DNA of 64,000 nt from Parus major (taxonomy: Eukaryota > Chordata > Aves > Passeriformes > Paridae). A model generated the notes under the pieces. The model searched no databases. It saw only the letters and a program-made list of their open reading frames with translations, and had not been told where the DNA came from. Every line of letters starts with the position of its first letter. The stretch's first letter is position 1. Shown in pieces: positions 13,681 to 25,300 of the stretch. The position numbers and the translations under genes are program-made. The stretch is from contig NC_031774.1 in assembly GCF_001522545.3 (NCBI RefSeq), positions 19,372,749 through 19,436,748 of the forward strand. The letters are read 5' to 3'.

Positions 13681-16600
13681 CAGTTCCTGTATTTTAAATC
13701 TTCCTGAAAAACCCACTTAATCCTTATGCTTCTCTGTGGACAATGGCAGAGCCAGGCTTTTATTTCCATTATTCTGTTTTGCTTAAAAATAGTGCTGCCA
13801 GAGGTACTCCAAGAGTTATCTCTAGATAACTAGCCTTTCAAAATGCTTCCTTTTTCAGTCTAGAAATCTGCAATGTTTTCCTTGTGCCACATTAATCTAA
13901 GGCCATTTGTTCTCCTGATAATTAGCAAAGGACACTCATGGCAGCCTCTTATTGCTGTGGAATACATTTTTATATTTGCAGCCTCATGCTGAGCACTTGC
14001 AGCACTTTGTTATCAAGCTTTCAAGATGATATGAATGTCAGGTTTTATAGTGGAAGTTGACAAGTGCACTTTAGAAAAGCCGTAAATGTGAAATCTGTGG
14101 CCCACTGTGTAAAAAAATGGTCAGTGACTGAGGATAAAGGTTAACAAGGTGGAAGCAATAAATCTGATTTAAGTGAAGGGCTCTTCATATCTATCTCAAT
14201 AACACATCTTAATTAAACAGTGTTTTCCACATCACATAAGATGTTTTCGCTTCCTTTTCAGTAATTGCATAGAAACTTGAAAGAATAATCAAGAAAAGAG
14301 GGTGGTATAAGAGAGAGCTGAATTACTGTGTTTCTAAGTTTTCTGTCTTTTCAAGGCATTTTAAGACATTTTTTCTTTAAAGATTAATCTTAAGATTAAG
14401 CTTGAGTGTGCATTACACTGATTTAAAGAGGAGACTTTGGTGAATTACATCTCTGGACAATTCTACCAAGGGTTCAATGCCTTAAAAAGATACCTGCTAC
14501 CTCTCAGAGATGGAATAATTTCAGACTAAGGCTTCATTACAGCCTTTTTTTACCGGATTTTTCATCTGCAGTACATCAGAAGAAAAAGGTAGCAAGAACC
14601 TCATTTAAGTCAACAGGCTGGCCTTAGTGTGAACTATTCCAGCAGCAATGCTTACTGACCGTCAATAGAAAACCAAGAAATTATGCGAGGTTTTGAATAA
14701 TTTGAGGTAAATGAGGAAAAAAACCCAACCAGGAATTAATTTAATGCAATGTACAGAATGAACTGATTCACCTTACTATAAATTATGAAAAATATGCTTT
14801 TGTATTTCCAAACATGCAGCTATATGAATATTTTAGCATAAAATTTAGGCACCTGTGATGGCCTATTTTCATATCACACATTCACTGTTCCAATATCTGT
14901 AGTCTGAATAGTCCCATGCTTTTTTAATATCACTTAGAATGAAACATTATTAAATAATAATGAAACCTAATGATGGACATAAAGCATAAAGACCTTTAAC
15001 AGAAAGTAAGCATTGAAGAGGAGACAAAAAAAAAAAAAAAGAAGGAAAAAGAAGTAACAAAAAACTGGAGAAAAGAATGAAAGCTAAAATACCTTTCTAT
15101 CAACATAACTGAACAAATAAAGCTGCATAATTGCCTTGAAGGTCACCTGTCAACTTTCACAAGACAGCTGCTGAGAAATGAACAGACATCTTATCAATGC
15201 ATCCACTGAGAATTTTGCTGAATGTAGCACAGTCCAGTCAAAAAGGCTCAGAACTCACTGCCACAGAGGGTAGAAATCAAGTGACTACTTGTTCTAAAGC
15301 ACAGGTAATTACCCTTAAAACAAAGAAGCAAAAAACCTCACCAAGATGAACAAACCAGCAGCAACATAACCCACTTTATTTACATTGAATTATTGCCAGT
15401 GTTGGACCTATGACCCAGATGAGCTGTTCCAATACCTAAGGAAACATTTTCACTGTGTATATACACAGAGTCTGAACATTATAAGAGATACTAAAATACT
15501 GTTAGATCTTTTTAATGAGTAAGTACTATAATCAGATATTTAGATCCTTTCTCTTCAAGAATTCCCTCAGCCTTTGGTACCAATAGTTGGGGCATCTTTG
15601 CTATGTCATGTTTCTTTCTACTGATTAAGATGGTAAGACCTACTTTGAGAGAAATATGTTAAGACATAGGCAGCAAAAATCAACAAGACTAAGAAGTTCA
15701 GGTGACAAAGCTAAGGATAAAATATAAAAAAAAATGAAACAAACTGAGGATAGATGCCTCCAGATTCAACCAAAATACTTTCTCCTTTGAAATCAAACCA
15801 GTACTTCTGATATTTTGGCAGTTTGCCTTGACACTAAAAATATTGTGGGAGCAGGCAGCTCAATCTGCAGTTAAGAGTTAAAAAATGGCTGCCTCTAAAG
15901 ATTTGCTAAACTATGATCTCCCAACAACAGGTTTCTTGTCCATGGTATGCTTTTCTTCTGAATTTTCAGGTTTCTACATTTATGCAACCACTCTACTTCA
16001 AAAACTCCAGTGTTTTTCACTTGAAGCTCCAATACTCGATTATCTGTATGAATCTGAAAATCTGAGACATTAAAAACTAAAGGAAATGCAAGTGAAAAAA
16101 CATGGTAGAAAATTTCACTAAGGTGCAGTTTTGGCTTTTTGATAAATGAATTTCTTTGTTTTCAGAGCTGAAGTCAGAATGTTATTACTCTGACTAGATT
16201 GCAATCTTTTTCTCTCCCTCTCATCAATCTCTTCCCCAGCCATTTTTAATATTGCTTTTTGGTTGCTGTTGAGGCTAATATCAAAAGTATTTCTGAGGAA
16301 TAGTACCAACAAGTACTACACAGAGGCTCAATGAAAATATAAAAGATAATCTGTCAACTGCTTGGCCTACAAGTGCTCAAAAACTCAAGAAGGCCACAAT
16401 TTTTTTGTGGAATAGACACAGAAGGCAAAGCTTTTAAACTCATTATCAAAGCATAAAAACACAAGAAAAGCAGAACCAAAGACAATTCCAATTCACAGGA
16501 TTAGACTGTTTTTAGCTATTTTTAAACAGGTATTGTCTTTGTAAGCTAAAAAATTGTTATCAACCCCTTCTGTGAGGGATAGGACAGTAGCTAGGAAACT

Positions 16601-19600
16601 TTCTGACCATGGTGGTGTCAATAACTAATGTAACTGTGAACAACCTGCAGAGATCTCTGTTTGGTGAAGGGTTTGGTGGTGAAAGGCTTTTTTATCTTTT
16701 CTGCTGCTGAAGGCCTGAGTGACTGCACATTGCCCATCTGAATGCTCATGTAAAGTATGTGTAAAGGAGGGGATGCATTTTGCCTGGCAAGATTCTCATG
16801 GAGACAAGAGCAGTTCCCCACCTGTCTGCACTCAAATTCAATGAGTTACAGCCAGTCTTGACTCCAAACTGCACTACAGTCATGGTTTCTCTCCATGAAC
16901 AGCATGTGGTAACAGAGGTGAAATTCCTTTTCCTGCAGTCTGGGCATGTTTGAGCTGGGATGCCCAAATCCAGCCACCACTCAGTAAGATCACAAAGATC
17001 CCTGTGTTCAAAGTTTTCAGAGTTATCCTGCACAATATGGCAAACCAGTGTGATTGCAACCCAGCAAGCAGAAAGACAGCTTGGTTGCCTCCAGAGTGTT
17101 TTTTACACCTTCTCATAGCTCTGTATTTTTATAGATACTATACATTCATTGTTTAGAACTGAAAACAAATATTTAAATTAAAATCCCACATACTTTTGAA
17201 AGGTTTTATATCATTTTAAGAGATTCGAATCTTTATTGTCAAACACTTTTCTGGATTATGACCTGTGAGCAGAAGACTTATTTCCCAGATAATGCAGATG
17301 ATCACTGAGGCAGTGACATGCAGTGTTTGAGCAAGCAAACATCAGGTCCTGCCTGACCACACACAGCTAAGCAGATATTTTGCTTTAAATATAGGGCATA
17401 TAATCCCACCTGGAGAAATGTTATCTGTACGCTGTTGCAGCAGGACAGTCCTAAATTCAGTTCAGACAGAGGAGCAGAATCACAGTCTTTCCTCCATAAA
17501 TACACCTCACAAATACCTTATTCAATTACACACTATTTATCTTGCACTTTTCTTCCAAGTTGCTAGGATCACAATAAGTTCAGAACCTCCCTTCTCTGGC
17601 AGTCTCCTTCAGCTCTGTGCTGCATGCACACAAATTCAATAAGCTGTTCTCAGTTCACTGTGAAAATAAAAGGAGAGTAAGGATGAGTTTGAACAACCAC
17701 AAGAACTTCCCTCTGCTCCCCCTCCCACCCTGACATTAACCATGCACCACCGACGGGCATGTGGTTTCCCAAACAAAATTTCATCTCATCTGTTTCCTTT
17801 GCTTGCTTCTAGGAACATTATATAAGATGGTATCAAGAGCCATACTGAGGACACATGCACTGGCTGTTTATCCCTGTCCACAAGGTCTGAGCCTCTGCCA
17901 CCACAGGGAATGTGATTGCCTTAGCAGGATTTCTTCTGGGTAGTTTCAAGGTAACTGTCACTAATCTCCTTGTGACCTTCTAGGAGTTTGCAGACTGTTT
18001 CTGTGATAATTTCTGCTTATCTGTTTCTGAGAAATGTGTATTTTTCACTCCGTGAGTCTTTCTTTTTCCCCTCAATAAGACTGGCATCATCCAAACTCTT
18101 TGCCAGACTTGGCCCAACTTCCATACCTAGTGATTCACTAGAAAAATTCATGATTTAACAAAACATAGAAACAGTTTATTGTCTAATTCAGTAAATGCAA
18201 CTCATTATTAATCAATAATGAATATATATAAATATGTCATATATATCATCATCAAAAGCTGCTGAAAAAGCTTATATATATTATCTCCTTTTAATTATTT
18301 TTTTTGTCAGTAAAACAAGTTAGTTTGTACACTACTGATACTCTTTATGAATGATTAGAATTTTTTGCAATTCATATTTCTAGAACTAAGAATTAATGCC
18401 ATAATCTGTATTTTTTAGCAAGCATTAATTTTCTATGTTATAGAATGGAACAAATAAATATGCATTTAACTACTGCAAGGGAAATGTTACAGTGAAAGGT
18501 GATTTTGTGAACTACAGGTCAGAGAAAGGCCAGAGAAAGGTAAGAGAAAAGTAAGCACTTTTAATATTGGCTGATGGTTAACTCCAACATATGATAGGCC
18601 ATATGTGAAAAAAAAAACCCAAAAAAGAGAGGATAGTGAAATTACACTTCCTTCAAAATAAGTTTTTATGTGAAAACAAACCATGTAATTTATAGTTGCA
18701 ATTCCAAAGCCAAAAGGTGAAAAGAAATCTCACTAGTTGTTAATAAATGGCTCTTAACAGCCTTAAAAGAACCCAGCCAACCAACCCAAAACCTAGAAAG
18801 CATGATAGACTAGTCTAGATGTACAGAAAGCATTCAGACACTATAATATACAGGAAAATAAAAAAAGTTAATTTAAAGTTCTGAATAAGAAACCTGCTGA
18901 CCTGTTAGCCTATATGAAATAAACTGTAATGCCACTGAATCACTTTGAACACTTTCTGTGTTTTGTCTAGAAGCTTCATGTGAAGTAATTCTACTTCAAA
19001 TAACACGTGTCCTGGTTACAAACTACAATTTATTCATTAGAATGTTTAAAGTGTTTATCAAAATACTTCAGAAAAAAACCCCCTTGAAATAGTATTAATT
19101 AAAAGACTTAAAAAGAAGGGGTGAGAAGGGATTAAAAATTACTACTTTAGGATAAGAGAGGGAAATAATTTGTTCATATAACTTGACTTCTACTGTGAAC
19201 AAATAAATAACCAGCTGAGAAAATGTTACTGAATTTGGAACAAACACATTTAATTTTTTTGGCAGATAAGAAGAAAGGTTTAGAGACCTAATCTGTATTT
19301 CTCATTTTCAAAATGTCTAAATTACCTACTGTCTCAATCAGAAATTCCAGTTCTGAGTTCTGCACAAATAAAGCACCTCTAGTCATGCTGGGGCCCATAC
19401 TTCTTCTTCTTGTCTGGGATTCAAATCTTTGGTGTCCCTTCTGTTCTGCATAAACCTACCTGTGAAGCAGAGCAATTGTGTGACATGAGCTGGCTTGCTT
19501 AAGCCAAAGATGGGCAAGATGTACAAGATATACTATTATATTAATATAAAACATTCTTTTTCTGTTATGAAAATTGGACATTTCAAACTGATAGAGAATC

Positions 19601-20102
19601 ATATAAGATAACAGACTGGGAAATAAGGCAATCTGGGATAAAAAAATCCATATATATTCAGTGCAGAAATCAAAGAATGTGTTTTTTATATATACAGACT
19701 TATCAGTGAAAATTTCAAAAACTAATAAAACTTCTCAGATTCTCATCATCTTGTGAGGAAATTGAAGATGGACCTATCGATAAAAAGGTGAAACAGGTGG
19801 AAATCTGTCTTCTAATACAGTCACATTTCTACTGTAACTGCTTTCTGAGTAGGAAACCAGAAATCAGTGACAGTACTGAAACAGGAGGTTGTAAAGACAA
19901 GAAACAAGCTTGCAATTACTGGTGATTTAGTGGATATCTTAGTTTCTGGGAGCAAAAGTTGGATTTGCTTAGTCCTATCTGACAATAACTTTTTTTGAGT
20001 AACAATGCAGAAAAATATTTAATTGAAGCTTGCATTCATTACTACCATTTTATTTTTATTGTATGTGGAAGATGCCATCAATATTGAAAGAAGATTTACT
20101 AG
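13681..20102. other. Unique non-coding sequence with one stop-poor patch
   Basis: No gene is identified. The patch 16618-17116 is less AT-rich and has several overlapping minus-strand open frames (up to 95 codons), none recognisable. Poly-A occurs at 15027-15041. Four imperfect copies of a cagagaaagg-like decamer lie at 18517-18555. A CACGTG E-box is at 19004-19009. The AT-only tract 18220-18290 contains short TA runs. Confidence 0.55.
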
Positions 20103-20812
20103 TGTTGGAGTCTGAGACTCAGAGTGTGTGCGCTTGTTTCTGATACCTGAGATCCAGAAAAACACTGAATTTCATACAATATGAAATTTATGAGCATGTT
20201 TTCATGGTGTTACATGAAAACAACCGTTAAAGTTAGATAGAAAAGCTAAAAGTGTGAGTGTGTAGATTAGAGAGTTTTCTTAAGTCACTGGGTGAAAAAG
20301 TTGAAGTTTAGAGTTTAAAACAGTTTAGAAAGCAGAAGGCAAGATGGAGGGTTTAGAATGTTGTTTCTTTTCCTTCTTCTTCATGTTCTTCTTCTAGAGG
20401 TTTTTGGGTAACAGTAGGTGATTGGATAGAAAAAGGCGCAGTGCAGCACACAGGCGATGGGTCATTGTGTGATTAAGAAAAACAATATACGTGTCTATTG
20501 TTAATTGGATAAGAATGAGTATAAAGATAAAAGAACTGCGTGGTTTGGGGCCATTTTGAGCTTTCATAGCCAAAGTGATCCACAAGGCCATTCTGTACCA
20601 TCAAAAAGAAATGAACCAGATTTCAGTGAACTGAACTTGTGCAGATAGTCTGGGGAGACCTGCCAAGTTTTGTGATAACATCCTAATAAACACGAGAAAC
20701 AAGATCCTAACAGGCTGTGGAGTTTTTGTCCTGACCCAGAGGACTGTGATAAGAGGGATTCCCTGTGAGGGAATATCCCCAAGGAGCTCAGCTCAGAGGA
20801 GACAGAAATCCA
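20103..20812 (+). mobile_element. Endogenous retrovirus LTR, probably ERVK-like
   Basis: The block starts with TG ('tgttggagtctgag') and has the order expected of an LTR: a long U3, a TATA box at 20520-20526, and an AATAAA signal at 20695-20700. Sequence just after the signal ('cacgagaaacaagatcct') resembles songbird ERVK-type LTRs I remember. A 7-bp-arm hairpin (attccct/agggaat) lies in U5 at about 20759-20775. The 3' limit is uncertain: CA dinucleotides at 20789-20790 and 20811-20812 both fit, and 20813-21010 may be internal leader. I found no target-site duplication. The 127-codon minus-strand frame across it is accidental. Confidence 0.55.
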
Positions 20813-21550
20813 TGAGTAAAAATAAAAGTGCAGAAGAAGTGCAGCAGAATAGAGAGAAAAAAGAAACGAAAAAGAATTTTTAAAAAAAGTTACAGCTGGA
20901 AATAATGAACTCCTAGTGGACATGGATCTGGGCCAAGACAAGACCATGTGGTGGGCAGGGCGAGGTAATCCACAGAACTGCCAGATAGGGAAGGATAGAT
21001 CTTACCTGGCACCTATATCTCTTGGAAGTTGGTAAAATTATAGCATTCAGCATTGGGTTAGACTATGAAAAATTAAATATGAGGGCTAATAAGTTGCTTT
21101 GTGTGTGTACAGTACAGCAGAGCAGTTTCATTTTCAAAAAAAAAGAGCATCTAAATATATGGAATTTTAAGTACAGATAGGAAGATTGTTATACTGTACA
21201 TGGTTATTTAATTCAATTATATTATGTGCAGTGTTTCTTATAGCAAACTGCCATGTTGTTTTGTTTTCCTTCATTCTTATAGCTGCTGGTATAACTCACA
21301 AGTTGTTTGGTGGATCATTACATATAATGTACTTTGAAGTGGTCACATAAATATTTAACTTAAATTTTATATCCCAAGATAGTCTGTCTAAATTTCCATT
21401 TCATATTCCATAGAACACCTAACACATTTTTTTGTCTGCTTTTGCTGTAGACAGCTTCCTGTAGGTTTATTTTCCATAAAGTAGGCAAGAAATTAGAAGT
21501 TGGTAGGACATAGTGGAGGCTGAATTTACGGTATATTATATTAATGTATC
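20813..21550. other. Possible retroviral leader, then unique sequence
   Basis: The purine-rich 20813-20890 and the following GC-richer part up to about 21010 may be leader sequence of the upstream provirus. No gag frame follows. From about 21010 the DNA returns to ordinary AT-rich non-coding sequence. Confidence 0.4.
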
Positions 21551-21600
21551 TTATATATACATACATATATATATGTGTATATATATATATATATATATAA
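21551..21600. repeat. (TA)n microsatellite
   Basis: The tract is almost pure TA, broken by short TAC, ACA and GTG interruptions near 21559-21578. It ends in an uninterrupted run of more than 20 bases. Confidence 0.95.
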
Positions 21601-21884
21601 GCGCATCTATTATATTTAGGGTATATATATTAGCATAGTTATGCTTTAGTCTTTACCAACCCAGCTTATTAAATTCCTCAGAGTCTCATAAATAATGCCA
21701 AGTTATTCAACAAGACATCATCCAATGATGAAAGAACATAGCCTGATGTATTTATACTCTTCTTAGGCTGGGGTTTCTAATTCAAACATTCATCACTTGC
21801 TCCCCAAAGGGAACCTTGCCATATCAAATACCGTAAGAGATCATTAGCTGTGATAATTAGGTAAGCTCTCAAATATTTTTTCTG

Positions 21885-22334
21885 TTAAGTCCCAATTAAA
21901 TGGCCTGTTTTGATTTTATATCCTTTCTGTCTGAAAAGAAAATATTCCATCGTCCTGGCTGTGCAATTGGCCATATGTCTCTTTTGCCACAGAACTGGAG
22001 TCTCCTTCCAGTAGCAGATTGGGCAAACATGGAAAAAAACCCACCCATTATACTCAAAAGCTTTTGGTATCTGGTTGAGGAGATCATAACCATCCAGATC
22101 CAAGAGCCAAATTGTATCTTCCCTCCCCACAAACCACATTAGGTTTGCACATTCTCCCCACGAGATGTGAGTGGCAGCAACTGGACAGCTGGTGCAGATT
22201 TCCTTTCTTTTTACTCTGTCCTTTCGAGGGGCTGGACTGGTGTTCTGGTCAGGTTCCAAAAATGTAAGCTGGTATGTGGGCTGCTGTGCTGCTGCTGCTT
22301 GCTCAGAGATGTAGGCTACCAGCTTCCATCTGGG
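21885..22334 (-). pseudogene. Stop-free block of 150 codons, unrecognised
   Basis: On the minus strand one frame stays open from just after a stop at 22335-22337 to a TAA at 21885-21887. No ATG opens it early; the first plausible start is a TTG at 22259, giving 124 residues. Numbered from that TTG, Cys22, Cys25, His31 and Cys37 form CX2CX5HX5C, and Cys79, Cys82, His95 and Cys99 form CX2CX12HX3C. The second has the spacing of a C2HC zinc finger but lacks its usual hydrophobic core residues. A Lys/Arg-rich stretch precedes Cys22. The DNA is visibly less AT-rich than its flanks. A frame shift upstream at about 22335 would lengthen the open region. It may be a remnant of a retroelement gene or chance; I recognise no family. 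Confidence 0.25.
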
Positions 22335-25300
22335 TCATGACAATTTCATTCTGATCTCTGTACAGACCTTTCTCCAAACAATTGTGTTCTCCTGAGAAAA
22401 ACTGTTATTTGTGAGAGCCAGATTTCAAATAGCCAGCTGGCTGCCACTCCACAGGTTTGTAGCTCTTTTCTACATTGTATTTTCCTTAATAAATCCTGAT
22501 TCTAGGCTGTAATGAAAATCAGTGAATTTCATGGGTAAAATGAAGGTGAATCTGTAGGTTTCAATTATTTTTTAATTATTATGTATGTATATTTGTACAC
22601 ATATATATATAATTAAAGCTACAAATGGAAATCTTGAGAATTTAGGAATTTTATTGGCATGAACCTCTATGACCTAATAAACAATTTCATTTTCTTGGGT
22701 TTGCGTGCAAGATTTTGTTATTCACTGTCAAATCCATTTCTATCTTTCTCTGGATTCCTTGCTTTAAGATGAAATTAATAAGATAATATTAAATCCTGGT
22801 TGGGGACAGTAAAGTTGTATTTTGACAATGGGTCTGCTCATAAAAACTCTCTTAAAATTCCAGATAGATTTGTCCATTAAACATGTCTCTCCTCTACCAT
22901 TGATCGCGTACAATGCAGAGAAGGTCCATAATGCCTATCTTAATTACATGGAACATAGCAAAAGTAGTAATTATCATCTACAGATTTTCACAGAAACAAA
23001 TATTAGCATAATTTGCAATTTATTTATTGCAAGATAAATAAATATCTACAGTAAATCTGGCCCCAAACGTTGGAATTTAAGGAGAGAACATGTATATAAT
23101 TAGGGACCTTTTCCTGACACTGGTTTGAACAAATTTTTTCTATTTTAATGGCTCTTGTCCTAAAGTTGTAAATACAAATATTTAATCTATATTTCATTAT
23201 GGGAGGCTTTTACAACCTCTGGAAAATATTTTCATTTAGGATGTCACACAAAGTTTAAAAATCCAATATAGAATTTTACTAAATCCCCTCTTCATTACCT
23301 CAAGAATATACCTAGTTGCTTTCGAAATTCAGAAAAGAGATATCATTAGATTTTAATTCAAACAAAGAAATTGCATTCACCAGTATCACAGAATCTTCTT
23401 GTAATAAATTGGCCCTGAAACCTTCTGGATTAATGTATTTTTGAGACTTTAAGTCCTTCAAATTTTTATTTTTCTTCTGTGGGACTTTTGGGCATTTCTT
23501 GTAGATTTTCTTGCATTTACTTTCTGCATATAGCCCTCTGTGACCCCATGGACAGTACAGAAATGAGATTTAGGCCAGTGTGATACTCCATCTAGCTTGC
23601 TGTCCTTTCCCAGGGAAAGTGAAAAAATTGTAAAGAAAATTGATGTAAGAGCAGTAAGTGTTACCCAGACAACTCAGCTGGCTGCTGTTCCTACCTCCAG
23701 GAAGCAGAAGAAAAGAGAAGCAGCAAGTGAAGGCTCAAAAGGTCTCATCTGTCTGATAATACCCTCTTGACTTGTCTCCCCTGGCAAGGTGGAAACTGAA
23801 GTTGGATTTGGGTCACTTCTTCAGCACCCAGTACTTCCACTCAACTGTGAGCTCAAGGGTTTTTTCAGCAAGTTTTTTTTCACATAGTTATAGTTTCTTC
23901 TGCTGTCTGTCTCAACATAAAGAATTTCTAATTGCTAATGAAATGTAGTTTTCCTCATTCCAATGAGAAATTGGAATTGGGGTCTTTCACACAGTCTTTC
24001 CTTTTCTACTCTAGGCTGATCATAATGTTTAAAATGTATTTGAATTATTGTTACTAATTTTATTTCTTGCTGTATATTACTGAAAATATTAATTACAAAT
24101 ATTCATATACGTGCACCAGAGAGAATATTTAGTATCTGCACTATAAAAATGTCCATATTGAAAAGACAGTTTATGACAACTCACCATGTTTTCTCTTGGT
24201 TTCACAGCTTTGAAAACTAGCAGCAAGACTTGAAAATGCTCTGGTTTTCCTTCAACTTTTAAGGGTCAAGAGTTTCAATTATAGGAAATTAACTGTACTG
24301 ATCTAGTATTTATCTGCCTGAAGGTCTTAGTCATTCCATATATAAAATGAAAATTAAGGGAGACTTTTCATGAACTGTATTGATTTTGTCACAGTGAGAT
24401 CTCTGGTGGATGTATTTGATACACCGAGCTTCTAAAAAGCCATAATGTAATTAATACTTCTTCTAAGTGCTTTAAGGGAATATCTCTGTCTTTAGTTCTA
24501 AGTTCCCCTGAACCCTCAAGACTCATCTAGCTCCTGCCTCTTAAAAAGAGAAAAGCAGATTGAATAAATATACAGCTGTACAAATTTATTTCTTAAGGAT
24601 GAAATCTATTGATATGACAGCCCATATGTTTAAATTTTGGTAACAACCAGACAGGGTTAGCAATAAAATTTGTAACAAAAATTTCAAAATGACTGTGCAT
24701 CTTTTGAGAGAGAAATAAAAAAAAAAATAATGCTATTGCATACAAGGTTGGAATATATTGTGAAAATCGTCTGGTTCTTATTTAAAAATTTGCATTAAAT
24801 TTCCTTATGTAGAAAAGATTAAATAAGTTGATTTCCTGCCCTCCCAAACTAGAAGTCTTTGATTCAAAAGAAAAGTGTTCAGATAACCTCCATTTTCAAG
24901 GAATAGGAAGTGTCAGTGATGTAACTACAGAAAAGCACTGCTGAAAAATAGACTCCATTTCTGTCATGCACATTCACTACTTGATAATGGAATAACAGAA
25001 AGAGAAAAAAGGAAATCAAAGCTCAAAGGAAAAGAAAAAATATAAAAAGCCTCATTTTCCATTTAAATTGTCTCCTTCAGATTTGACAGTGTAGAACAGT
25101 TATGAGTTCTTTTGGGTGTCTGTGACTCAAGTTTTGGAAAAGAAAAACTTTGGCTTTTCTTGTTCTCAGAACTCTTTTTCATAGGCTTTTATATTTACTG
25201 ACCGAACGACCTCCATGTCTAAAACAAGAAAAAAAAATAGAAGTTCATAGCATAATGATTTTGCTCAAATAAATCAGAGTAAAATAACATTTTTATGCAA

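Noticed and set aside
20564..20947. 127-codon minus-strand frame
   Set aside because: It lies antisense across the LTR and adjacent leader-like sequence, and has no family resemblance.
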